DNA from: Nicotiana tabacum
Lineage: Eukaryota; Streptophyta; Magnoliopsida; Solanales; Solanaceae
Direction: 5' to 3'
Assembly (NCBI RefSeq): GCF_000715075.1
Contig: NC_134085.1
Span: 139,833,560-139,897,559, forward strand
DNA: 64,000 bases
Shown here: piece by piece, positions 49,501 to 60,324 of the stretch
Layout: the number at the start of each line of letters is the position of its first letter
How positions within the stretch are numbered: position 1 is the stretch's first letter
Made by a program: the position numbers and the translations under genes
Notes under the pieces: model-generated
What the model saw: the letters and a program-made list of their open reading frames with translations, nothing else
Told to the model about the DNA's origin: nothing
Databases searched by the model: none

Positions 49501-49778
49501 AGTAGACATTCTAAATAGAGTAAAAATTTAGTCCTACCTACCTTTCCAATCCAAATATTCTCACATTTCTTTTCATTTCTAAAAGAGATATTACCTCCTT
49601 TAAGGTCCTCAAATGAAAGGAATTGGTTCTTGCTTTCTGTCATATGCTTAGAACAGTCGCTATCCATGTACCATATTTGGATGCTTCCCTTTACTTGGAC
49701 CTGCAAAAGCAATCGGGGGCTAGTCTTAGGAACCCAAACTAGTTTGGGTCCCTTTCTATAGACAAAATGATAAATCAA
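46569..49778 (-). pseudogene. pol region of Sirevirus-type copia (protease, integrase, RT, RNase H)
   Basis: Order on the minus strand: protease piece 49479-49778 (WYMDSDCSKHMT, where the DSG active-site triplet reads DSD); GAG-pre-integrase/integrase start 49016-49225 (CEACARGKQIRSSF, VHMDLCGQM); a decayed integrase stretch 48222-49015; RT 46923-48221 ([53 protein letters not shown] with catalytic YVDD intact); RNase H 46569-46916 (LSTAEAKYVDAASC, IADIFTKAL). RT and RNase H are in one frame separated by a single TAA at 46923-46925. The sequence is closest in style to the SIRE/Maximus branch. Confidence 0.88.
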
Positions 49779-49812
49779 ATTCTTTTTAGCCAGCTTGGCA
49801 ACCTATTTTTTC

Positions 49813-50669
49813 CTAGAACAAAATTTTTGTTCTTTTGACTTGCCTTCTCTTTTGCAGTGCATTCACTCTTATAGTGACCATTGTGACCACAATGTGTGCA
49901 AATCTTATTCTCAGGGAGTGTGGGTACTTGCTTTTGGGATTCCACTTAGGTGCAGGGTTCCCATAGCCAAGTCCTCTTCTGTTGGTACTATGATGTTCTT
50001 GTAGCCATGAAAGTGCATCAGAGGACCTGTTCCATTTACAAGTTCTGTCTAGCTCATGCTTGACCTTGTCCAGATCTTCCTTTAAGACTTTTACCAGTTC
50101 ATCCCTCTTATACAACTCTATCTTTTATTTTTCCTACATTTTCTTCTAAAGTGAGTTGTGTGTGATCAACTATCTTTTTGCCTGTTCCTAATTTCAATTT
50201 TAGATTTTTATATCTAAGTTCTAGGACAGTTGTATCAAGTGCATGAACCTAGTTCTTCAACACAGTTTTTTCACTTTCAATTTCACAAGCCCTAAGTTCC
50301 AGATTTTTGCACTTAGCTTTCAAATCACACATTCTTTTAACAGCTGTTCCGTTTCATTATTCACATCCTTACATTCATCTATTAGCTCTAGTAATAACTC
50401 AAATAATCTTTCTTTAGACAAAAATTTGATCTTGTCTTTGAGATGAAGGACACTTACCTCAGCTTCTTCATCAGATTCTCCAATGGCCATAAGTGCTCGT
50501 TCATCATCATCAGCATCTGAGCTTTCTCCTCAAGCAACGATTATAGCCTTGGTTGATCCTTTGTGGTTGATTTTCTTGGGTTGAACTTGTTCCGTCTTCC
50601 TGTTACTTCGTTCAGCTCTTTCCTTCTTCCATTCAATTTCCCACAAAGTATAGTTTTTTATCATGTGAT
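49813..50669 (-). pseudogene. gag region of the Sirevirus-type copia, cut by an Ogre insertion
   Basis: The minus strand holds a CX2CX4HX4C zinc knuckle (CTHCGHNGHYKSEC, about 49855-49900), frameshifted relative to upstream coiled-coil-like sequence (50000-50115) and an acidic SSDADDDERALMAIGE block (about 50490-50530). Coding-like sequence runs up to 50669 and is replaced there by the start of an LTR on the other strand. The N-terminal part of gag and the 5' LTR should lie beyond the inserted element. Confidence 0.75.
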
Positions 50670-51855
50670 TGTAGATATGTAATTCTTGACCCTCCCCAAG
50701 ATTTTACATATTTTAGCATTTAAATGTTTAGTTTAGGCCTAATATCACTATTCAATTAGGAGGTATTTGTTCAGTCGCACGCCGAGGTTGATTTTGATGT
50801 CGTTCGCAGTTCTGGTCCAGGTTTCTAGTCTGTAGCTCACTTGAGGATTTGTTGTATGACTTGAAAAATAAGCTTAAGTGGGCGAAGTTGCTCTTGACAA
50901 GTATGTCACTGATTTCAAATTGATTTTCTTGTTTGCTTGTTTCATTTCTACGTATGCGTCTCTCTTTAATTAAATGCTATTGTTATTCTTGTTTCGTCAA
51001 TCTATTTGGACGAATGTTTGAGCATATTACCTTATCAACTTTTACATCTTAATTCTTGATTATCATTGAAATTTCGCTATTGTTAGGAAAGATTTGGATT
51101 TTTCCTCACAAATGCTAATAAGTCATAACAGCACATATCTGCACTCTGTTCTTGAATGAATATTAAATTGTTAGATTAATTAAGTTGTCGAGTTAGTGGT
51201 TAGTGTCAGAATCTTTAATGAGGTGATGGAATTTGTGACAATGAACATCCGTAGAAATGTTTTTTTTAGGCACACATTTAATCAATCATCGTGATTGTGT
51301 ACACGTTCGTGTGACATTATTATGATTCTTTTAAAAATAAATCGAGGCATGCGTTCGCGCAACTTCGGCCAAACATTCTTAATATAATAAAGCGTGATTA
51401 ATTGTAAACACGTACGCGTGACATGATTCTTGATGCGCCAAACGAAATGAGTACACGTACGTGTGACTCGTTTTTGAGATAACTCCTTAATTACGAATAA
51501 TCAAGCAATTAAAAGCGGTTAAAGGGGTAAATATACATAGGTTTAAAAATAAGTAATTAAAACTATTAATTAAGGGTATGATTAAAGCGACCGTGCTAAA
51601 CTCATGGAACCCGTGAATGCCTAACACCTTCTCCCGGGTTAACAAAATTCCTTACCCGGTCTTCTATGTTCGCATATCATAAATAGAGCCAATTTCCTTG
51701 ATTTGGGATTTAAAATAAACCGGTGACTTGGAACACCATAAATTATCCTAAGTGACGACTCTGAATTTAAAATGAATAATCTCATTTCAATTTTGTCACT
51801 TTAATTGGAAAAATTCCCTTATATCCCCTTTCGGGTAAAAAAAGAAGGTGTGACA
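50670..51855 (+). mobile_element. 5' LTR of a second Ogre-like element
   Basis: It starts tgtagatatgtaattcttg at 50670 and ends ggtgtgaca at 51855, followed by the primer site. The first about 85 bp match the 3' LTR start at 61824 (tgtagacatgtaatttttg), after which the two diverge abruptly. The 1.19-kb length is short for Ogre, which suggests an internal deletion or a mixed origin. Confidence 0.8.
51299..51470 (+). promoter_or_regulatory. Three near-palindromic acacgtacgtgtgac boxes in the LTR
   Basis: Copies: tacacgttcgtgtgac (from 51300), aacacgtacgcgtgac (from 51407) and tacacgtacgtgtgac (from 51452). Each centres on an ACGT core of the type bound by plant bZIP/bHLH factors. Their role in LTR expression is a guess. 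Confidence 0.5.
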
Positions 51856-51859
51856 GCTC

Positions 51860-51878
51860 TGGCGACTCTGCTGGGGAT
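51860..51878 (+). other. Primer-binding site of the second Ogre
   Basis: tggcgactctgctggggat, four bases after the LTR end, matches the tRNA-Arg-type primer site known for Ogre elements. Confidence 0.85.
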
Positions 51879-52727
51879 AGAACCCAGAACTTCTGGTTCA
51901 GGGTTCAGAATTCGAGCTTGTTAATATGATCTATGCTTGGCTTTATTGTTTGTTGATATTACTATATTTGTGGACCTAATGTGCTAATTGCCGCTTATTT
52001 TACTGCTTTGATATTATTTGAATTGTGTTAAACTATCTTCTTACACCTTCCTTCTGAGTCTTCTAAAAATATGGTGCACACGTATGTATGACCCACTTTT
52101 TTGTTATAAGTCATACCAAATAGAATGAGGCTTGGGTCAGCAACAAGGCCGAGTAGGCTTTCGTGCTCCTGGTACGTTGCCCCCACCTCGGCTCGAGTTG
52201 TCCGCTTGGGTAAGCCAGGTCTAGAACACAACCCCAGGTTTAAACCTAGAATAACATAGCCTCATGCTGGATCCCTAGTAGGAACGTTTGTTTTCATCAT
52301 GTGCATTTGACGTTGGGGACTCAACACAGGGGTTGAGTCCGTCTAGGACAGGTGTACCCAAAAATAAAAGACCATCCTGATGCATCTTATGTGCTATATG
52401 TTCCATTCTTCGAGGGTAAAAGGGGTCATTTGAATGACCAACGATGGTTGAGGATAAATGAGAAAAAAAGGGGGTGAAGTGTAAAATAAGGCAAGTAGGG
52501 ACCAGTTATGTTTTTCTTTCACATTTTTTTTAAGAAAAAGACAAAAAAAAATTAAAATCCCAAAAAAAATTGCATTTTTCCATCATTTTTCGAAAAAAAA
52601 TCCAAAAAAGGAAAAGAAAATCCAAAAAGAGTTTACATGTTTCATCATTTTTCAAAAAAAAAAAAAAATATGTTTTCTCCAAATCAGTTACTTTTTTATT
52701 TATTCCTCGCCCGTATCCAATCTTCCC

Positions 52728-52790
52728 GAACTGCGCATACCTGATTCTCGTCTTTCGGGGCAGGATAAGTAGGCAGCCCACATAGGGACC
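52728..52790 (+). other. Structured module M1 (Ogre leader)
   Basis: Shares gaactNcg, tgattc, gatacgtaggcagcc-like and acataggg landmarks with three other sites. Here the hairpin is tctcg / cgggg, with two G-U pairs, and the motif reads gataagtaggcagcc. Confidence 0.65.
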
Positions 52791-52854
52791 AATTTTCTTC
52801 GTGAGTCTTAAGTTCTTGGCTTCAAGGGTCGTAGCCAAATCTTGCATCCCTAGC

Positions 52855-53250
52855 CACTTTTGGCCACATCGGCCGTTTTGCAAAATTAGGCTATTTTCGC
52901 AAAGTGACTTGTTTAATTGTGTCTGGAGAGTCTTCAATCCACAATTAGGTGTCTCTTTACTTAAAGTCCGTCCTTGTTGAATTTGCATGTCTAGCCGTTT
53001 TTGGCCACATAGGCCATTTTTGCAAAAGTGGTTCACTTAACACATGTCTTAGAGTCCTAAGTCCACAATAATGTGTCCTCTCTGTTTATGGTCCATTATG
53101 TTGAATTTGCAATGCTTAGCTGTTTTTTGGCCACATAGGCCATTTCTACAAAATGGATCATTTCGGCAAAGTGATTTTCCCATGTCTTTGTGGGAACCTT
53201 TGTCGAGTTTGCACTAATGAAAACATTTGGCCACATAGGTCATGTTGCAA
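52855..53250 (+). repeat. Degenerate tandem repeat, four copies around tggccacataggcca
   Basis: Copies at 52861, 53002, 53128 and 53228 share ttttggccacataggccatttt (shown here in parts) and gcaaa downstream, with spacings of about 141, 126 and 100 bp. The core tggcc-acata-ggcca is an inverted repeat able to form a small hairpin. Confidence 0.7.
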
Positions 53251-53662
53251 AAATCGCCTCAATTATGCCTTGCATGTGTCCAGTAGGGAGTATTATTGTC
53301 TCACATAGTGTTCTAAATCTTTAACTCTATTTAGTTTTAGCTTTCTCATACATATGTGGATCTACTTACCGGAATTTGAGCATGACAGACACTCCAGGAC
53401 CATCTGGTCAGGACCGTTGCATCCAGGAGTTGCTTAAGGAGATTTTTTATTTTTATTTTTTTTGAGTCTATTTTTTTGTCTTGTACTTTATAGTCATGTT
53501 CAGTAGCACTGATTCTTTTACTTGGTGTCAGAGTTTGTCGTAGTATAGTTGAGTTTGTCAAGTCTCTCGCTATCGTATTTACTATTTTATATTTGAAAAC
53601 CAAAAAAAAAGTTATAAATGAAAACTCAAAAAGATTTTTGTTTTTAGTTTATTACATTTCCA

Positions 53663-53725
53663 GAACTACGCTTGGTTTGATTCATGAGGGACATGATACG
53701 TAGGCAACCTACATAGGGTTCGATC
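53663..53725 (+). other. Structured module M2 (Ogre leader)
   Basis: gaactacg, tgat, hairpin tcatg-aggga-catga, tacgtaggcaacc, acatagggttcgatc. The best-preserved copy. Confidence 0.75.
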
Positions 53726-54141
53726 AAATCATCATTAATTAAAGAAAAGCAAAACAAAAGCAATAAAAAAAGAAAAAAAGAGAATAAAGTTGTGGGACGT
53801 GAGAAATGAGAGGAAAGAAAAGAGCGATAAGCAAAAGAAAAGAGGAGAAAGGAAATAAAAAACCAAGCGGTGCTAGAAAGGAAAATGAAGAAGGAAACGG
53901 GGCAAGAAGAGTGAAATTGGGATGATGCCATATGACCTTCATGCCCTCGAAGTCATTTTAGAACCGATAACTATGACTAGGTGCATTGCATATAAAGTGA
54001 GATTATCTTATCTTAAACGCCCTAATGCTAACATGATGACTTCATTTTGTTCCTCTTTGTTATCTTCATTATAGCAGAAGGGTGGTTGGTTTGTGGTTCT
54101 TAAAGTGGTAACTCTTCTCTACAACATAAAGTCGAACGACA

Positions 54142-56089
54142 ATGGCATATGGCAACAGAATTGAGTTGGTTGATACTGGTGCCCAAAAGCAATTGGTTGA
54201 ACAGGACAATGGGTTGGTTGAAGAGGTAAGGATGTTAAGACAACATATGACGGACATGTATCAGGCTTGAATGACTGGGAAGGCACCACCTCCGCCACCA
54301 CCTAGCTTCCTAGATCCTACCCTTACCCAAACTCCGGTCATAGTGCCAGATGATCCCCCATACTCTCCAGATTCTCCCGCTTATCACATCTTTCCCAACC
54401 ACCCTAGTAGCTCTATCACTCGTCCTCTAACTACCTTTCTCAAAAATTGCCCTCCTGTCATATCCACTATCCCCACGATCATAACTTCTCAACAATCTTC
54501 CCTTCATAGATCCAACAATGAACACCCACTCAAAACTCATGATACCCAATATTAACCCTCAGAGGTTGCCCATAAGGTCCCTGACTCACATAATCATAGC
54601 CCTCAGAATGAGCCTTATATTGAAAATGAAAAATTCACAGGAAAAGAAGGGTGAAATGAGATATCCAGGAAGCTGAAAGGTATAGAATAGTCCTTAAGGA
54701 GCATGCAAGGGATGGGAAATCAGATTAACATGTCTTACAATGACTTGTGTATGTTCCCTGATGTTCATCTGCCCATGGGGTTTAAAATATCAAAGTTTAA
54801 CTTATATGATGAGCGTGGAGATCTAGTAGCCCATCTGAGGGGTTATTGCAGTGAAATGAGAAGCGTTGGCGGGAAAGATGATTGGTTGATGGCATATTTC
54901 AGTGAGAGTTTGAGTGGGGCAGCCTTGGAATGGTATACTCATCAAGATGTCAAGAAGTTTCATGCATGGGATGACATGGCTCAAGATTTTGTTTGACACT
55001 TTCAGTACAATCTAGACATTATCCCAGACCACTCCGCCCTGTCTAAGATGGAAAAGAAACCCGAGGAAAGTTTTAGGGAGTTTGAGCTCAGATGGAGGGA
55101 ACAAACTGCTCGGGTCAGTCTCCCGATTGGTGAAGAAGAAATGGTTGAGCTTTTCCTACAAGCCCAGGGACCCACCTACTTCAGTCATTTGTTCGCGGCC
55201 TTGGGTAAACCTTTCAACGATGTGGTAAAAATGGGGGAGGTGGTAGAGGAAATAATCAAGCCAGGCAAAATCATGACTTATTTTGCATTGAAAGATACTA
55301 CAGAAGACATTCAGAACATCTCAGTAAGTTTGGTGGAAGAAAGAGTAATAGAAAAGATGATGTTGAGCCCCGCCAACGACAGGATCCAGTGGGATTCCTG
55401 CTCAACGCTTTCATTTTCAATATCGACCCCATGGATATCCCTGTGCTCCAGATAATCCTCCCTAATGCTACTTCTCTCCACAAAATCCCCAAAGTCATAC
55501 CTCACCTTCACAGCACTCCATCTACAATGCACCACTATATGCTCCGCATCCACAGGACCTGCGATGGCTTGCACCATTTCCGCGAATATCTTACCCGCCT
55601 CCTCAAGCATATCAACCACCTACCCGCAAAAGGTTCCAACCCAGGCCAGAGTACAAAATGAAAAGGCAACAGGAAAAAGAAAAGACTTTCACTCCTATTG
55701 GAGAATCATATGCCAGTTTGTTCCAAAGGTTGAGGCAATTGGACATGTTGAAGCTGATTTAGATAAAAATGTCAAACCATCTTCCAAAGAATTTTGATTA
55801 TTCTCAAAGGTGCGCATATTGCTCTAATGCCCCGGGTCACAGCATAGAAAAGTGTTGGCATCTGAAAAGAGCAGTTCAGAAGCTTATTGAGGCAGATGAC
55901 ATTGTCGTGCAAAATCCAGATGCTGTAGATACTAGCCAAAGTCCATCACCTGTTCATAATGAGACGCATATGGTGGTTATGATTTGTGTTGAAAAAGAAT
56001 ATGAGAACTCTTCTGAAATCCTCAGAGGGCCATTTTCCGCAAATATTTCAGCATTATCACTCTCGGTTCCGGAAGTTGATCTTTGTTAG
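54142..56089 (+). pseudogene. gag of the second Ogre-like element, decayed
   Basis: The ATG at 54142 opens a frame (MAYGNRIELVDTGAQKQ...) that stays in register through 55455, apart from stops at 54268-54270 (TGA), 54553-54555 (TAA) and 54994-54996 (TGA; CGA to TGA type). A Pro-rich segment follows the first stop. The gag core is clear (MGFKISKFNLYDERGDLVAHLRGYCSEM, GAALEWYTHQDVKKFHAWDDMAQDFV, SFREFELRWREQTARV, VELFLQAQGPTYF). After a frame change, 55769-56089 has CAYCSNAPGHSIEKCWHLKRAVQKLIE, a zinc-knuckle-like CX2CX4HX4C. No protease or RT follows. Confidence 0.85.
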
Positions 56090-56091
56090 TT

Positions 56092-57083
56092 TGTATGAGT
56101 CCACCAAATAGTAGAGTACCTGGTCCTCTATGAGGTTATGATGAGAATACTAGTAAAACTGTAAGTAAGTGAGACACAGGATTTTCACGTGGAAAAATCC
56201 CAACTCAAGGGGATAAAAACCACGACCTACACCTGTAGGCTTTCAACTTCACTAACTTGTAAACACCTATTACAAGCCACTTTGTTATAACTCTATTACA
56301 AAGGATTCAACTCAACTAACTATGTGTCACTCTCACCACAAGCCATTTTGTGACTCTCTAGTTACAAAGACTTTGACTAACTTGTGATACTCTCACCACA
56401 AACCACTTTGTCACTCTCTAGTGACAAAGACTTTAACTTATGGCTAAACCTAGTCACAACATAAACTCGGAGAGTTTACGGATTTTACAAGAGGATTCCT
56501 AATCAATGATTCTGACAAAGCAGTTTAGGAGATACAATAAGAATAATCACAAATTTACAACTCAACTAAGGACAACAACATACTAACTTTAGGAACTGGG
56601 CCGTAATAGCGTTTAACTTTGTTCTTCAAGCTCGTGAGGATTGATTTCTCTGTTTTGCAAAAGGCTTGAATGAGGAACATAAATGTTCAAGTGATGTTTT
56701 GATATAAACTCATTGTTGATACACCTTGATGATATCACTTGAAATGATGTAAGCACTTTAGTTGGTCAAGGAATAAGTGGGCACTGGAAATAGTGCAGTG
56801 CAGGCAGAAACAGTGCAGGCGGTCACGTCGCTTCCAGCTGTGTCCAATTGACTTTGTAATGCTATGAGGGAACCACAAGGGTATCAGGTCCTTGTTTGGT
56901 TTCCTATCTCCTGAAGCTATAGCAGTTCACATTTAGCTAAAATTTCTGTTAATCTTGCAGTGTAGTCCAAATGTGTCAGGTTCCCTATCTGGTTCTTAAC
57001 AGTAAGTTTGTTAGATCATCAAAATATAAGGCAAAGACATTTAAAACCTATCAATTTCCCCCTTTTTGATGATGACAAACTTA
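56092..57083 (-). mobile_element. Copia 3' LTR with polypurine tract, remnant
   Basis: On the minus strand the sequence tttgtcatcatcaaaaaggggg (57056-57079) is the familiar polypurine tract of Solanaceae copia elements. The LTR runs from 57053 (TG on the minus strand) down to about 56092 (tgtatgagtcc on the + strand). The LTR body has the acgtgg-aaaa-ccc ... aaactc layout. Only a short internal piece (57084 to about 57145) remains; gag-pol and the other LTR are missing. Confidence 0.7.
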
Positions 57084-57149
57084 ACATTGATAAAGTGGAT
57101 TTAGAAGAACAATCCGGCAAAAGGGACTCAAAAGCAATTTGCTAAGGTC

Positions 57150-59520
57150 AATGTGATGGAGACTTGTGAAGGTCCTAGTACCGTTGATGCGGAACTTAGT
57201 GGCTAAGATGTTGAGGTTGGTGATTGGAAAAATGCTCCTTTCTTGGATAGTCAGGGAGGAGTCTTGGTGGTTTATTTTGTTGTCATTTTTGTTATCCGGT
57301 TTATTTCAGGGTTGTAATCCGGATGTTGTCTTGTGGCTCAAACCCTTCTATCCTTTTATTTTGTCTAGTTCGTTTAGTTGTAGTAACTCGTTTAGTGTTA
57401 TCTAGGTTTGTTCCAGGGTTGTAACCCCAATTTAGTTTTCTTGTTTTGTTGTTCAAACCCTTTCACCATCCGTCTAATGCAATTTTCTATTTTTTGTTAT
57501 TTCTAGTCACTTTTTGTTTAGTTCTCTTTTCCTTTTATAGTTCTTTTCCTGCTGACTTTAGTGACATGACATGCACGCGTAATTTTCAACCTAGTCTTAA
57601 AAGTTAGTTTAGTCATGAAGCAATGAAACAATCTCGAAGATGATATGGACGTTTGAGGAAAATAAGTACAGATTTGGACATTTTGAGATAATTTAGAGCC
57701 CGAACTATGTAAAACTGGGCAGATAGCTTGGGAAGTCAATTGGATGACAAGAATTTGTTACAAGAGAGTGCATCTCATACAATTTGAAGCGAGAAGTTTT
57801 GAGTTCAAGTGCATCTCAAGTAACAAGATAAAGCCAAGGGATTTTGCTCCAAACAGATGGAGGGTATCCAATGTGAAGAAGAAATTATCCAACGAGAGTT
57901 CTGTACTTGACAAGACACTAAGAAAAAAAGTGGAAGGCATATAAGTGATATCAATGCCAAAGCTGCAAAAGAAATGTTGTATTTGGCATTTTCATGGATT
58001 GGAAGGTCCTCTTTCAGCTACCCAAACATTTTATACCATTCGGTACACCTTTTGAGCTTATGCTAATTTTTTTTACCTCCCCTCTTTTGGAATCAAGTTA
58101 GAGTCATTACATATAAAAAAAAATCATGCTCCATAATGTTTGTTTTAGAAAATTCAAAAAAAAGGACAAAAAAATAGAAAATAGAAAAAACAAAAAGAAA
58201 AGGAAAGAAAAATAGCAGCAACAACGAGTAGTCTTGTGAACTACGTTCGAACTGATTCTTGTCACCACAAGATACGTAGGCAGCCTTAAGGTTCGGTCGC
58301 ACTAAATAAAATATTTCATAATCCCACGAAGTCAAGAGTGGGGCAGTTTTTCTTAGAATCAAATTCTCTTATTTTAGAAATTGGGGAAAAGTTTTAAAAT
58401 GGATTCCGAAAGTTGTAAATAAATTAATCATGTTATCTTAGTTATTTTGAGCCTTTATGATATTCTTTCTTTCTAACCCTGTCCAAAAGCTACATTACAG
58501 TCCAAAAAAGACCTCCCAGATAATCTTTGAGAGTGCTGAGTTTAGACATGCCAAGAGCCTATGATATTTTTACCATGATTAATGCCTTGTCATATGCAGA
58601 ATCAGAGGAAATAAGAAGAAAAGAACAAAATGAGAGAGTCTTATTGGTGAAAATCTTCACAGGCATCATAAGGCGACGGTGAGTTAAGAAAAAAATAAAA
58701 AATAAGAGAGGATTAATGGTGAAAACCCTTTGGGTACTACAAGTCGAATAAGGATCATGAATCAGATAGGGTAATCGGAGCATTGAAGCGCAGTTTCGTT
58801 GCAAAGAGGTACAACAAGAGTTGAATATTAGACTTGCTTGACAGATTAGGCCACTTAATCCAAAGGTGCATGTCATGGTCGTTAGAGTTGGTATCCACAT
58901 CTGATAAGTTTCTACTTGGTGATTTTCTTGTTAGATGTCATCTCTTTCCGTTATCCCCTTAACTCTGTTCTTCTTATTTGTTTAAGTCCTCTTGAGTCTG
59001 TTTTGTCAGAACAAGTAAGGAATGACTTCAAAATCTGCTACCAGCTTTTCAATTGCACAAAGCGGAGTTTGGCTAGTACATCAAAATGGTATAAGTCAAT
59101 AAAGAGCAATATGCACACTGAGTTGGCGATGTTGGCATGATTTGGGATTCATGTGAAATACAAAGGTTCGGTATATGTCAATATTTGAGCACAATGCAAC
59201 AGATAAATGGTATTGGGTTTGAACGGATCAGATGTATTTTTTGTGATAAGGGTGACAGAGAAAGTGGTTAGTCAACAAACAAGAAAGGTCTTTCAAGTTG
59301 AAATCAAAGTTATCATGGCAAGTGAAGGAGCAATCGCCCTCAAAGTCAAGGCCACAAACCAACCACCATGTTTAAACTCACAAGTTTTTGTTGTTTGAAA
59401 CAGGGACAAAGATTATGTCCAAATCACAGCTTGGAAGCTTGAATTTTTCAAGTGCAGTGCCCATATTTTGTCAGCACAAAGGTTTTGAGAAGGTTTTTGC
59501 CTCCCACACATTTTCCCTAG
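57150..59520 (+). other. 3' part of the second Ogre downstream of the missing pol
   Basis: Non-coding or badly decayed sequence typical of the region after pol: repeated gttgtaa(t/c)cc phrases (57311, 57418), a duplicated segment built on ttaatggtgaaaaccc / ttattggtgaaaatc (58640-58740), A-rich runs (58110-58220) and module M3. I see no RT, RNase H or integrase motif in any frame. Confidence 0.55.
58238..58298 (+). other. Structured module M3 (3' region)
   Basis: gaactacg, ctgat, hairpin tcttgt-cacc-acaaga, tacgtaggcagcc, aaggttcggtc. An A-rich tract of about 90 nt lies directly upstream. Confidence 0.75.
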
Positions 59521-59574
59521 TTGAGAAGAACCGTACCTCCTAGGCATTCTCCCTATCCGGAAGAGTTTTTAGTT

Positions 59575-60065
59575 TTCTCCTTAAGTTCAGGGTCCCGCAT
59601 GGAGAATAGAGTCAGTTTTAGTTTCCTCAAATTATTTAATCTTTAGCATTCCTTAAGTTTAGGGGTCCCGCCTGGAGAATAGGGTCATTTTTAATTTTCT
59701 TAAGTGGTTAGTGTTTAGTTTTCTTTGAGTTTAGGGATCCCTTCTGGAGAATAGGGTCAGTTTTTAGTTTCCTTAAGTTGTTAATCTTTAGTTTTTCTTA
59801 AGTTCAGGGGTTCCGCCTAGAGAATAGGGTCAGTTATTAGTTTCCTTAAGATTCTAATATTTAGTTTCTCTTAAAGTTCAGGGATCCCTTCTGGAGAATA
59901 GAGTCAGTTTTTAGTTCCCTTAAGTTGTTAGTCTTAGTTTTCCTTGAGTTCAGGGGTCTTGCCTGGATAATAGGGTCAATTGTTAGTTTCTTTAAGGTTT
60001 CAATCTCTAGTTTTTCTTGAGTTCAGGGTCCTGCCTAAAGAATAGGGGCAATTTTGAGTTTAGTC
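59575..60065 (+). repeat. Tandem array A, about seven units of roughly 73 bp
   Basis: Units carry ttcaggggtcccgcctgg, agaatagggtcagtt and tttccttaagttg. Some units have a gatcccttctgg variant. The core ccgcctgg-agaataggg links this array to array B downstream. Confidence 0.85.
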
Positions 60066-60324
60066 AAGCTTAGCTTATAGTTTTCCTTAAGCTCAATCTC
60101 ATAGGAGACGTATATCCTAGTCGAGTTTTTAGTTTTACCCTCAGCATTGCATCCTTCATCAATAGCATAGGTGATTTACAGTTTCGCTAACAACTCAAAG
60201 ATCTTCCTAGTGCAAACAGGGGCAGAAAATTATGTTTGTTTTGTTGTTTTTGATTGCAGGCGCCCACCTAGAGAACGAGGGGCAACATTTCAGAAATCGG
60301 TTTTAGGTCCAAGTCAAAGAAGCA

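Larger units (their letters stand above)
51879..54141 (+). other. Ogre leader (5' UTR) without ORF1
   Basis: The 2.26 kb between primer site and gag hold no recognisable ORF1, unlike the left Ogre. It contains A-rich tracts (52530-52680, 53590-53640, 53740-53850), a tandem repeat (52855-53250) and two copies of the structured module described separately. Confidence 0.6.

Noticed and set aside
57166..57405. 79-aa + strand ORF as a membrane protein
   Set aside because: Hydrophobic by chance in T-rich Ogre 3' sequence; start is not supported and no homologous family is recognised.
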